A stretch of DNA of 7,906 bases from JBGOUV01 sp041477815 (GCA_041477815.1 JBGOUV010000326.1:1-7906), one strand, 5' to 3'; counted from the stretch's first letter, positions 1 to 6,073 are shown. The notes: a model not told the origin generated them from the sequence alone. Translations and numbers: made by a program.

Positions 1-1503
1 GGAGAAGCCCCGCCGGTTGAGCAGCATCATCACCTGCTCGCCGGCCGCAATCTTCTCCTCCACCGCCTGGATCATCCGCCGCGAGAACATGCTCTGGCGG
101 CGCGTCTCCAGAAACTCCTGCCGCATGTCGATCAGCTGCACCTTCGGCAGCGGCCGCTTCTCCACCCGCTCCTCGATCCCCAGCAGCGTGTACTTGCCCC
201 GCGCCGCGTTGTACCGTGACTCGAGTCCCGGCGTCGCCGACCCCAGCACCACCGTCGCCCCCGCCCGCTGGGCCCGCACAATGGCGACGTCCCGGCCGTG
301 GTACCGCGGCGTCTCCTCCTGCTTGTAGCTCTGGTCGTGCTCCTCGTCGACCACAATAAGTCCCAGGCGCTCCACCGGCGCAAACACCCCCGACCGCGTC
401 CCCACCACCACCCGGGCCTTCCCTTGCCGGATCCGCCGCCACTGCTCGGCCCGCTCCACGTCGCTGAAAGCGCTGTGCAGGATGGCCACGCGCTCTCCGA
501 ACCGTCCATAGAATTGACCCGCCACCGCCGGCGTCAAAGCGATCTCGGGGACCAGCAGCAGCGCGCTCTTACCCTTCTCCAGCGCCGCCTCGATGGCGTG
601 CAGATAGACTTCGGTCTTACCCGATCCCGTCACCCCGTGCAGCAGGAAGGTGTGAAACGCGCCGGCCTCGATCGACGCTGTCACCGCTTGCAGCGCCAGC
701 AACTGGTCGGAGTTGAGCACCGGCCGCGAGACCGTCATGGTTTCCACCACCGGCTCCACCGCCGCCCGCCACAGCCGCACCGCTCCGTGCTTGGCCAGCC
801 GCCGCGCCGCCTTGGCCCGCTGCTCTCTCACCTCCTGGCTCCCCGGGTGCAAAGCCAGAAAGTCCAGGAGGTCCTGTTCCGCGCGGGACAGTTTTTCGGG
901 CAGTGCCTCCCGGCGGCCGAGCTCGGCCATCAGGACCCCGCCGTGCGCCCGCAGCGGGTCCCGCACCTGCCGCACCCGCTCCACCGCGAGGTATCCCTTC
1001 TTCTCCAGGCTCCGGAGCGTCCCCACCGCCAGCGGGAATTTCTTCTTGAGCGTCTCCTCGGACAGCGGCCGGTTCTCCAAGGCCCGCAGGATCTGGGCCA
1101 CCGGGTCCTCGCCCTCGGTCAGAATCGGCATCTGGCGGGTCGCTTCCTGTCCCAGCGGCGTCAGCGAGAGGATCTTGCCCGCCCGCACATCGGCGGCCAG
1201 CGGCAGCATGACCCGGAGCGTCTCGCCCGGCGGAGCGCAGTAGTAATCGGCGATCCACGAGCCCAGCTCCAGCAGCTCGGCGGAAAGCGCCGGCTCCTCG
1301 TCCACCAATCGCAGGACGGCCCGGGTCTCCAGTTCAGGGTTCTGGTCGTGGCAGGCCAGCACCACCCCGGTCAGCTTCCGGGTCCCGAACGGGACAATGA
1401 CCCGGCACCCGGCCCGCACCCGCTGCTGCAAGGTCGGCGGCAACGCGTAGGTGAAAGACGTAGCCAGCGGGACAGGCAGCGCCACGTCACAATAGAGCGG
1501 CAT
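1..1503 (-). CDS. priA: Primosomal protein N' (PriA replication-restart helicase), N-terminal 501 residues, cut by window edge
   Basis: PriA is a superfamily 2 DNA helicase that recognises stalled replication forks and reloads the replisome. Reading minus from the ATG at 1503-1501 gives an uninterrupted frame of 501 codons ending exactly at base 1, so the 3' part lies outside the window. The N-terminus (MPLYCDVALPVPL, then FTYALP) is the usual start of the 3'-DNA-binding domain. Visible helicase motifs are Walker A GVTGSGKT at residues 290-297, VPEIALTP at 318-325, the DEEH box at 386-389 followed by QSYKQ, RYHGRDVA at 400-407 and GSATPG at 421-426. The sequence stops at LLNRRGFS, which in the family lies just before the eight zinc-binding cysteines, so those and the second helicase lobe cannot be judged. 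No strong Shine-Dalgarno precedes the ATG. It is divergent from the zinc-ribbon gene at 1577. Long open frames on the plus strand here are shadows of its GC-rich codons. Confidence 0.97.
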   Translation of the reverse strand, partial: MPLYCDVALPVPLATSFTYALPPTLQQRVRAGCRVIVPFGTRKLTGVVLACHDQNPELETRAVLRLVDEEPALSAELLELGSWIADYYCAPPGETLRVMLPLAADVRAGKILSLTPLGQEATRQMPILTEGEDPVAQILRALENRPLSEETLKKKFPLAVGTLRSLEKKGYLAVERVRQVRDPLRAHGGVLMAELGRREALPEKLSRAEQDLLDFLALHPGSQEVREQRAKAARRLAKHGAVRLWRAAVEPVVETMTVSRPVLNSDQLLALQAVTASIEAGAFHTFLLHGVTGSGKTEVYLHAIEAALEKGKSALLLVPEIALTPAVAGQFYGRFGERVAILHSAFSDVERAEQWRRIRQGKARVVVGTRSGVFAPVERLGLIVVDEEHDQSYKQEETPRYHGRDVAIVRAQRAGATVVLGSATPGLESRYNAARGKYTLLGIEERVEKRPLPKVQLIDMRQEFLETRRQSMFSRRMIQAVEEKIAAGEQVMMLLNRRGFS

Positions 1504-1522
1504 TCAATCGGCTGTTCTACAG

Positions 1523-1528
1523 TATAAT
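1523..1528 (+). promoter_or_regulatory. Possible -10 box (TATAAT) in the 73-bp divergent gap
   Basis: A perfect TATAAT stands in the gap between divergent priA and the zinc-ribbon gene, in otherwise GC-rich DNA. Transcription rightwards would begin near 1535 and leave a leader of about 40 nt before the ATG at 1577. No convincing -35 hexamer is seen at 16-18 bp upstream. The complementary strand reads TATACT at 1526-1521 and could serve priA, again without a good -35. The site is suggestive only. Confidence 0.35.
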
Positions 1529-1576
1529 GCCGGAACCTTTTCGCCGGACGCTTCGTACCGGGATCTGGAGGGGTTT

Positions 1577-2068
1577 ATGTTCTGCAACCACTGCGGCGCA
1601 ACCTTACAGGCGTCTCAAAATTTCTGCCCGAGCTGCGGCCAGCCGATAGTCGCGAGCGCGCCACCGGCCCCGCCGGCCAGGGGACGAGTAGCCCAGCACC
1701 TGAGCCTTCTGGCCATTCTCTGGATCGCCATGTCCGGCTTTCGTCTGCTAGGCTCCGGAGGCGTCTTCTTCGCCGGACGCTTCATGCGCCGCGCCGCCTT
1801 CCACGGCCCTTTCTCCGCTCACTTCCTTCCGCACCTTTTCCCCATGATCGGCGGCTTCCTGTTCCTTTCGGCGCTGATCGGGTTCCTGTGCGGCTGGGGA
1901 CTGCTCCAGAAGCAGTCCTGGGCCCGTACCTTGGGCGTGGTCTTGGCGGCCTTCAGTTTGCTGGATCCGCCGTTCGGAACCGCCCTGGGGATCTACACCC
2001 TGTGGGTGCTTTTGCCGGCTCAGTCCGAGCATGAATTCAGCGCCCTGGCGACAGCAGGGAACCGGTAG
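1577..2068 (+). CDS. Zinc-ribbon membrane protein of unknown function
   Basis: The 163-residue protein begins with a compact zinc ribbon: Cys3-x2-Cys6 and Cys17-x2-Cys20 (MFCNHCG, then FCPSCGQPI). A short Ala/Pro linker (residues 26-36) leads to a hydrophobic region with likely membrane helices near 42-66, 88-111, 117-129 and 132-147. The motif GWGLLQKQSWART followed by FGTALGIYTLWVLLP resembles small zinc-ribbon membrane proteins I associate with Acidobacteria, whose function is not known to me. The start is well supported: GGAGGGG at 1567-1573 lies just before the ATG. The gene is divergent from priA and converges on the TonB-type gene with only 20 bp between the two stop codons. No hairpin terminator is seen in that gap. 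The ribbon could bind a partner protein or nucleic acid at the membrane face, but nothing here shows which. Confidence 0.8.
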   Translation: MFCNHCGATLQASQNFCPSCGQPIVASAPPAPPARGRVAQHLSLLAILWIAMSGFRLLGSGGVFFAGRFMRRAAFHGPFSAHFLPHLFPMIGGFLFLSALIGFLCGWGLLQKQSWARTLGVVLAAFSLLDPPFGTALGIYTLWVLLPAQSEHEFSALATAGNR

Positions 2069-2088
2069 GGAGCGGCGGGGTCGGCCAT

Positions 2089-3669
2089 CTAGTCCAGCGG
2101 AATCCCGAAGAGAGCCTCTATCGCGACCGGGGTGTCGCCCCGCGTGGCCGGGCGGAAAGTCCAACGCTGGAGGGTGGCGATGGCGGTTTGGTCCACTGGC
2201 AGTCCGGCGCCTCGGACCAGCCGCACGTTCTGGACCTCGCCGCGCTCGGAAACCTGGGCGTAAACCACCAGGCGTTGAACCGCGGCCTGGACCCCGCTGA
2301 CGTCCACGGGAAGCCGGTCGATCGGATAGGGTGGCTGCACCGAGCGGCGCGGCGAAATTTGGATGCGGTCTTCCGACTGCCGGACAAAACTGGCGCCGGC
2401 CTCCGCGCCGGGCACGCAGTACTGGAGGATCCAGCGGCGCGGTGAGCCCGGGACATCCAGGTAGACGGTATAAACAGGCTGGCCGCTCAGGACCTCGCTG
2501 CCTTCGAAACCGCTTTCGGCCGCGGACTGCTGGACGATGATGACACCGAGACGTCCGGTGGGAACGGACGGGGCGGTGGCGTTGGAGGGGGAGGCGTTGG
2601 GCGCCGAGGCGAGCAGATCGGCATGGGTGCCCTGGCCCGCGCCCTCGGCGAGGGGGTCCGGGTTGTTGCCTTCGCCGGCTGCGGCGCCGCCGCCGGCGCC
2701 GGCGCCCGGCGCGCCAGAGTCGGGCAGGCGGTTGCCTACTCCGATCAGGTAAGCCGGAGACGGCGGGGCGACATTCTGCAGGAGTACCACCAGATTCATG
2801 GGGCTGCCCGGAGGCAGGGGCGTGGCCGGCAATTCACCGAGTGCAGAGGGGTCGGGCAGGGGTACGCTGAGCGGGGAGACGTTGGCCGCCGGAACGGGCA
2901 GGTTGGGGGGCCGGAAAGTCAGCACCGGCGCAGCGCCGATCTGGAGATCCCCCACCGCCAACTCCAGGTTCGGGCGCTTCACATCGGGTTGCGTGTGCGG
3001 CAGCGAGAACGGCCGCGGCGGCGTGGGTGGCGCTCCCACCGTCCGGGATTCCTCGAGGGGCGCCGGCGCCTGGGCCCACAGGAAGATTCTCGGCAGCAGT
3101 TGCGGGATAGCGGCGTGCACCTCCGGCGGTTGGTCGGGCTGGATGACCACGTCCCGGTTCTGGGCGCGGACTGCTTCCGGTAACTGGAAGCGCGGTCGGG
3201 CCGAAGACGGGGCGGGCAGGGACGGCAGCGGTGCTGGAGCACGAGCGGCTCGGACGGCGCCCGCCACCCGGGCCCGGCTCCGGGCCCGCTCCGGTTTGGT
3301 TTCGTCCCGGGCCGGGTACATCAGCCGCTGGGGTACCCGAAACTCCACCATCCTCACCGGGTACTTGCGGAAGTCTACCCGCAGTTCCTCGGGAAACAGG
3401 TAGGGGAGCAGTGGAGTGAAAAAGGCCACCAGCAGATGCATCACCGCCGAGGCCACCAACCCCAGACCCGGGGATCCACCGCTCACTATCGCCGTCGAGA
3501 ACATCTCCGGTCCCGACGAGCCCAAGCCGGCCGAAAACGCCTGGCTGAGGGGCGTGTCCAGATCTACCGCCGACCGGCGCGAACGAGCCACATAGACGAT
3601 GGCGAAGGTCAACAGACCGGCCGAAGCCAGTGCCGTCACCAGACCGTTCAGGTCAAGCTGAGGAATCAT
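2089..3669 (-). CDS. Energy transducer of the TonB family (proline-rich, 526 aa)
   Basis: TonB proteins carry energy from the inner-membrane ExbB/ExbD proton motor to outer-membrane receptors. The C-terminal ~85 residues form a TonB_C domain: PPYPIDRLP, then VVYAQVSERGEVQNVRLVRGAG and AIATLQRWTFRPATRGDTPV, ending in GIPLD. Two N-terminal membrane helices are predicted by eye, residues 9-28 (followed by RSRR, so cytoplasmic on that side) and 69-92. The second holds Ser74-x3-His78, matching the SxxxH motif of the E. coli TonB anchor that contacts ExbB/ExbD. Residues ~110-430 are a long Pro/Ala/Gly-rich periplasmic spacer. At 526 aa it is about twice the size of E. coli TonB (239 aa), which is common in Acidobacteria. 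An AGGA stands a few bases before the ATG. No exbB, exbD or receptor gene is in the window, so its partners are unknown. Confidence 0.9.
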   Translation of the reverse strand: MIPQLDLNGLVTALASAGLLTFAIVYVARSRRSAVDLDTPLSQAFSAGLGSSGPEMFSTAIVSGGSPGLGLVASAVMHLLVAFFTPLLPYLFPEELRVDFRKYPVRMVEFRVPQRLMYPARDETKPERARSRARVAGAVRAARAPAPLPSLPAPSSARPRFQLPEAVRAQNRDVVIQPDQPPEVHAAIPQLLPRIFLWAQAPAPLEESRTVGAPPTPPRPFSLPHTQPDVKRPNLELAVGDLQIGAAPVLTFRPPNLPVPAANVSPLSVPLPDPSALGELPATPLPPGSPMNLVVLLQNVAPPSPAYLIGVGNRLPDSGAPGAGAGGGAAAGEGNNPDPLAEGAGQGTHADLLASAPNASPSNATAPSVPTGRLGVIIVQQSAAESGFEGSEVLSGQPVYTVYLDVPGSPRRWILQYCVPGAEAGASFVRQSEDRIQISPRRSVQPPYPIDRLPVDVSGVQAAVQRLVVYAQVSERGEVQNVRLVRGAGLPVDQTAIATLQRWTFRPATRGDTPVAIEALFGIPLD

Positions 3670-3752
3670 ACAGTCCTATCGTCCAAAGTGTAGGAGAACG
3701 GTACCGTGTATCCCATCGGGGGAACGCACTAGGTCGGCAAGGGATTCTACGT

Positions 3753-3791
3753 AGGATTTGAGAATTTGAGAATTTGAGGATTTGAGAATTT
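3753..3791 (+). repeat. 8-bp tandem repeat array 1 (TTTGAGAA/TTTGAGGA, plus orientation)
   Basis: From 3757 the units read TTTGAGAA, TTTGAGAA, TTTGAGGA, TTTGAGAA, TTT, preceded by a partial unit AGGA. The period is exactly 8 bp. It lies in the 160-bp gap between the tonB-type start (3669) and the end of the four-helix-bundle gene (3830), and would be in the 3' untranslated part of that gene's transcript. It is inverted relative to arrays 2 and 3 and matches array 3 at 33 of 34 bases (3756-3789 against 6127-6160). Confidence 0.95.
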
Positions 3792-3829
3792 ACGCGTGGC
3801 CTGGAGGGAGGAGGCAGGATCCCGGTCTG

Positions 3830-4216
3830 CTATGGATTGGAGGATTGGAGACTCTGAGGATTTCTTGTGGTTTTGAGGGACGAGCCAAGGATGGCGCGGA
3901 GTTCTTCTGCTTCCGTGAGGAGGCCGGTCAGTCGGGAGGCTGATAGGAGGTTGGCGTCGCGGATGAGGCGGAGGAGCATGACGGTCTCACGACACTCCTT
4001 GTAGGCCAGGGCGATCTTGGCAGTAAAGTCGGGACGGCTCATTGCCCCCCGGGCTTCCTCGTAATTCGCTGCCACCGATACGGCCGACCGCAGAAGTTGA
4101 TCACCCAAGATTCGTGACGCCCGCCGCCGGACCGGCAGGGCGTCCGTGAGTCGGATCACCCGTAGAGCCAGACCGTAGGTCCTTTCTGCCAACGCTTCAG
4201 GCGACAGCGCAGCCAA
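3830..4216 (-). CDS. Four-helix-bundle protein (S23 / 23S rRNA intervening-sequence family)
   Basis: The 128-residue protein matches the four-helix-bundle family once named S23 and found in 23S rRNA intervening sequences; Avd of diversity-generating retroelements is related. Family landmarks are ALRVIRLTDALP (17-28), QLLRSAVSVAANYEEA (40-55), DFTAKIALAYKECRET (63-78) and the last helix around LLTEAEELRAIL (99-110). The molecular role of free-standing members is unknown; they form basic helical oligomers. The start is TTG at 4216-4214. An in-frame TGA lies two codons upstream, and GAGG nine bases before the TTG can serve as ribosome site. Both GAGG and the first two bases of TTG lie inside array 2. 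The last ten codons (NPQSLQSSNP) lie in a decayed copy of the same repeat. A later start is possible, but the ERTYGLALRV helix supports this one. No reverse transcriptase or variable repeat is nearby. Confidence 0.88.
   Translation of the reverse strand: MAALSPEALAERTYGLALRVIRLTDALPVRRRASRILGDQLLRSAVSVAANYEEARGAMSRPDFTAKIALAYKECRETVMLLRLIRDANLLSASRLTGLLTEAEELRAILGSSLKTTRNPQSLQSSNP
3834..3865 (+). repeat. Decayed 8-bp repeat array 4, coding for the C-terminus of the four-helix-bundle protein
   Basis: On the plus strand this reads GGATTGGA, GGATTGGA, GACTCTGA, GGATTTCT: four 8-bp units in register, each a degenerate form of GGATTTGA (the rotated unit of array 1) in the same orientation. On the minus strand it encodes the last ten residues and is followed directly by the TAG stop at 3830-3832. 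It suggests an older array absorbed into the reading frame. Confidence 0.6.
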
Positions 4217-4253
4217 TTCTCAAATCCTCAGATTCTCAAATCCTCAAATCCTC
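4215..4253 (-). repeat. 8-bp tandem repeat array 2 (minus orientation), spanning a stop codon and a start codon
   Basis: Read on the minus strand the units are GAGGA, TTTGAGGA, TTTGAGAA, TCTGAGGA, TTTGAGAA, TT. The array provides the last five sense codons (EDLRI) and TGA stop (4238-4236) of the DUF2905 3' part. It also supplies the ribosome site and the first two bases of the TTG start of the four-helix-bundle gene. Because 8 is not a multiple of 3, gain or loss of one unit would change the reading frame at the end of the upstream gene. Confidence 0.95.
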
Positions 4254-4415
4254 TTCCCGTATCGCCCACAGTACCAAGGTGAGGACGAGGCTGAGCAATA
4301 GAGAAGTGGCCAGGGGAATGTAGATAACGAAGTTCTTCCGGCGATAGACAATGTCGCCAGGCAACCGGCCCAGGCGGAAGAAGGTGAACTTCTCGGCCGC
4401 CATTACCAGCAGACC
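4236..4415 (-). pseudogene. 3' part of a DUF2905-type small membrane protein gene, separated from its 5' part by the kelch gene
   Basis: The frame reads GLLVMAAEKFTFFRLGRLPGDIV, then YRRKNFVIYIPLATSLLLSLVLTLVLWAI, then REEDLRI and TGA. LGRLPGDI, the charged RRKNF turn, the IYIPLATS stretch and a final hydrophobic helix are the signature of DUF2905, a family of ~65-80-residue inner-membrane proteins of unknown function. The family normally has one more N-terminal membrane helix; here it is replaced by unrelated sequence (the frame runs back into HATLPKAH and the kelch 3' flank). The matching helix is found at 6061-6124. An ATG at 4403-4401 could start a 55-residue product, but no good ribosome site precedes it. 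The overlapping frame beginning directly after the kelch stop at 4458 looks like a shadow. The homology call is by eye but the motif is characteristic. Confidence 0.75.
4403..4415 (-). repeat. Junction copy B of a 13-bp near-duplicate flanking the kelch insert
   Basis: On the minus strand this reads GGTCTGCTGGTAA and codes Gly-Leu-Leu-Val at the broken end of the DUF2905 3' part. The other junction (6061-6073) reads GGCCTGCTCCTAA in the same codon phase, matching at 10 of 13. It could be a decayed target-site duplication, or simply leucine codons that look alike. Confidence 0.35.
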
Positions 4416-4458
4416 GTGAGCTTTCGGTAAAGTTGCGTGCCGGAGAGAGGAGGTTCAT

Positions 4459-5985
4459 TCACCGCACGGCGATGGTGACCTCGTTGCTCGCGCGGCCAAT
4501 GTAGGTCAAGCGCATGGGAACGGTTGGGCTGGGAACAACGCCGCTCGGCATCCGGACGTTCACCTGGTTCAGCCCCGCGAATCCGGGAGCTTTGCCAAAG
4601 AACAAAATCTCGGCCATCCGGCCGCCGATGGCGACTTGCGGAGGGATCACACTTCCGTCGGTCAGGCCGGTCAAGTAGATTTCCAGGGGTTCTCCCGCAC
4701 GGGCAGGGTTGTTCGACGAAACAACCTGATGAGTTCCCGCATGTAGGATCGCGCCCTGTCCCTTCCCATCGCCCGAAAGAGAGAGCAAAACAGGCGCGCC
4801 TGCCAAAACTGCCGGAGTGTAAAGCTCCGCGCTCGAGAGCAATTCCGTCCTGCCTTGACTCGAATGCCTATCCGGCGCGACGCTGCCCACAAAAGACGCG
4901 CCGCCTGCGATCAAGACCCTGCCATCGTTGAGCAGGGTGGCCGTGTGATCCCATCGGTTCGCATGCATGCTCCCAGTACTGCCGAAGGTTCCTTTCTCGG
5001 GATCGTAGATCTCGGCACCGGCGAAGAAAAGGATCTCTGGGACAACTTCACCCCAGGACCCGCCAGCGAGTAAGACGTTCCCATCGGCAAGGAGCGTAGC
5101 CGTGTGCCCGCCTCGGTAGGTTTCCGTCGTGTTCTCTGGGGCGGTGAATATCCCGGAGGCTGGATCGTACAATTCGGCGATCCCGAGGGTCCTCCCAGAA
5201 GGGGTGCCGTAGGCAACCAAGACGTTGCCGTTCATCAGCAGAGTGGCCGTGGACTGACAGCAGGTCGATGGGTTTCCCGTGAGGGAGAACGTGCCCGTCG
5301 ACGGATCGTAAACTTCGTACTGGATGAGCGAGCTGTTGCTGTTGAAGTAATCACGGGTGATCAAAACCTTGCCGCTGGCCAACAAGGTCGCCCGGTGGTA
5401 ACTGGGCCCGGCCATATTGCCGGTCGGGGTGAAGGTCCCAGTGGAAGGATCGTACAGTTCCGCGCTGATTCGGGTGGGGTCGGTATCTCTACCCTCGGTA
5501 TATCCACCGACGATCAAGACTCTCCCGCTCGGGAGTAGGGTCGCCGCGTGGCCCGATCGGGCCCTAGTCATATCGCCGGTTGGAGTGAAGGTTTTCGTGG
5601 CGGGATCATACAGCTCCGCGCTGGCCAGCGGATATCCTCCTGCAATCAGGACTTTGCCGTCAGGGAGCAAGGTCGCCGTGTGCCCAGCGCGCGGCGTGGT
5701 CATATCACCAGTTGCTTTAAACGTGCCAGTTCGAGGATCGTAGAGCTCGGCGCTCGATAAGGCGGCTGGTCCAACGATCGCGGCTCCTCCAACGATCAGG
5801 ACAGTTCCATCGGCAAGGAGCGTAGCCGTGTGCCGATCGCGCGGCGTGGTCATATCACCAGTCGCGGTGAACGTGCCGGGGGATTGTGCCATCGCCATTG
5901 GGGCGTGGCTGGCTGCTCCCATTAAGAGGAGTGGAACAAAAATAGCTTTGAGGGACGCGATGATTCTCTTGCCCGTCGCTTGCAT
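4459..5985 (-). CDS. Secreted seven-blade kelch-repeat protein with C-terminal TIGR03437-type domain
   Basis: The 508-residue protein starts with a signal peptide: basic MQATGKRIIASLK, a hydrophobic core and AMA before Gln34. Seven repeats of the pattern HTATLLxDGxVLIxGG ... SAELYDPxTGTFxxTGxM follow, with the HTATLL element near residues 52, 102, 146, 197, 246, 294 and 347, enough for a complete beta-propeller. Blades 4 and 5 are worn (VLITRD and VLVAYG in place of the double glycine). Residues ~397-508 (NNPARAGEPLEIYLTGL, VAIGGRMAEILFFGKAPGFAGLNQVNVRMPSGV, SNEVTIAVR) match the TIGR03437 domain abundant in Solibacter. Such proteins are secreted or surface-bound and presumably bind proteins or glycans; the ligand is unknown. 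GAGG at 5995-5992, six bases before the ATG, supports the start. The gene lies between the two parts of a DUF2905-type gene, which points to recent arrival. Confidence 0.93.
   Translation of the reverse strand: MQATGKRIIASLKAIFVPLLLMGAASHAPMAMAQSPGTFTATGDMTTPRDRHTATLLADGTVLIVGGAAIVGPAALSSAELYDPRTGTFKATGDMTTPRAGHTATLLPDGKVLIAGGYPLASAELYDPATKTFTPTGDMTRARSGHAATLLPSGRVLIVGGYTEGRDTDPTRISAELYDPSTGTFTPTGNMAGPSYHRATLLASGKVLITRDYFNSNSSLIQYEVYDPSTGTFSLTGNPSTCCQSTATLLMNGNVLVAYGTPSGRTLGIAELYDPASGIFTAPENTTETYRGGHTATLLADGNVLLAGGSWGEVVPEILFFAGAEIYDPEKGTFGSTGSMHANRWDHTATLLNDGRVLIAGGASFVGSVAPDRHSSQGRTELLSSAELYTPAVLAGAPVLLSLSGDGKGQGAILHAGTHQVVSSNNPARAGEPLEIYLTGLTDGSVIPPQVAIGGRMAEILFFGKAPGFAGLNQVNVRMPSGVVPSPTVPMRLTYIGRASNEVTIAVR
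5081..5108 (-). repeat. 28-bp exact repeat inside the kelch gene, copy 1 (copy 2 at 5807-5834)
   Basis: The 28 bases coding part of GHTATLLADGN in blade 6 are identical to those coding RHTATLLADGT in blade 1 at 5807-5834. A second exact repeat of 25 bp lies at 5688-5712 and 5838-5862 (the GDMTTPR segments of blades 2 and 1). Identity at the DNA level, not only in protein, indicates recent blade duplication or gene conversion. Confidence 0.85.
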
Positions 5986-6060
5986 GTCTCGCCTCGAGGC
6001 TCAGAAGGCTTGTGCCCACAGAGTGTACTTCGGGACTTGTACCCGCGGCGAACTCAAGCC

Positions 6061-6073
6061 TTAGGAGCAGGCC
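6061..6073 (-). repeat. Junction copy A of the 13-bp near-duplicate flanking the kelch insert
   Basis: On the minus strand this reads GGCCTGCTCCTAA, coding Gly-Leu-Leu-Leu at the broken end of the DUF2905 5' part. Its partner is at 4403-4415, 10 of 13 matching, same strand and codon phase. It marks the likely insertion point. Confidence 0.35.

Larger units (their letters stand above)
3753..4252. mobile_element. Possible 500-bp one-gene cassette: four-helix-bundle gene between 38-bp inverted repeats
   Basis: The outer 38 bp on each side (3753-3790 and 4215-4252) are inverted copies differing at two positions. The innermost 16 bp are identical: 3775-3790 against the complement of 4215-4230. 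The enclosed DNA is just one four-helix-bundle gene. Relatives of this protein family are encoded in mobile intervening sequences of 23S rRNA genes in some bacteria, which makes a mobile or formerly mobile unit plausible. There is no transposase and no obvious target duplication. The inverted repeat might instead have arisen because the same low-complexity repeat expanded independently on both sides in opposite orientation. The mobile reading is inference. Confidence 0.4.
4416..6060 (-). other. Inferred inserted segment carrying the kelch gene
   Basis: This ~1.65-kb block separates the two parts of the DUF2905-type gene. It consists of about 75 bp of leader, the complete kelch/TIGR03437 gene and about 43 bp after its stop. 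By eye it is less GC-rich than sucD, priA or the tonB-type gene. The right end carries AAGGCTTG at 6005-6012 and its complement CAAGCCTT at 6055-6062, a short inverted repeat around the kelch leader. No transposase or integrase gene is present, so the mechanism of insertion is unknown. Confidence 0.5.

Noticed and set aside
298..1527. A 409-codon open frame on the plus strand opposite priA
   Set aside because: It is Arg/His/Pro/Gln-rich without recognisable domains and lies antisense to PriA, whose helicase motifs are unmistakable. It is a shadow produced by high GC at third positions.
1541..1784. Shared 14-mer TCGCCGGACGCTTC near 1541 and within the zinc-ribbon gene near 1770
   Set aside because: A single short GC-rich match with one copy coding and one non-coding; no further similarity on either side.
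2041..2110. Bidirectional terminator between the convergent zinc-ribbon and tonB-type genes
   Set aside because: The 20-bp gap and the adjoining gene ends show no stem-loop with a T-run.
3699..3708. 10-bp palindrome ACGGTACCGT upstream of the tonB-type gene
   Set aside because: It is short enough to be expected by chance and is not linked to a recognisable promoter or repeat.
3753..4253. CRISPR array
   Set aside because: The units are 8 bp, contiguous and without spacers, and there are no cas genes.
3753..4300. Diversity-generating retroelement, suggested by the Avd-like four-helix-bundle protein
   Set aside because: There is no reverse transcriptase, no template/variable repeat pair with adenine-biased changes, and no variable C-type lectin gene. 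The four-helix-bundle family is far wider than Avd.
4228..4458. A 76-codon minus-strand frame whose ATG follows the kelch stop directly
   Set aside because: Its product has no family features, while the overlapping frame at 4236-4415 contains the clear DUF2905 motif. The adjacent start is likely chance.
4416..6060. Insertion sequence carrying the kelch gene
   Set aside because: No transposase or integrase frame is present on either strand and no clear terminal inverted repeats are seen. It is therefore called only an inferred insert.
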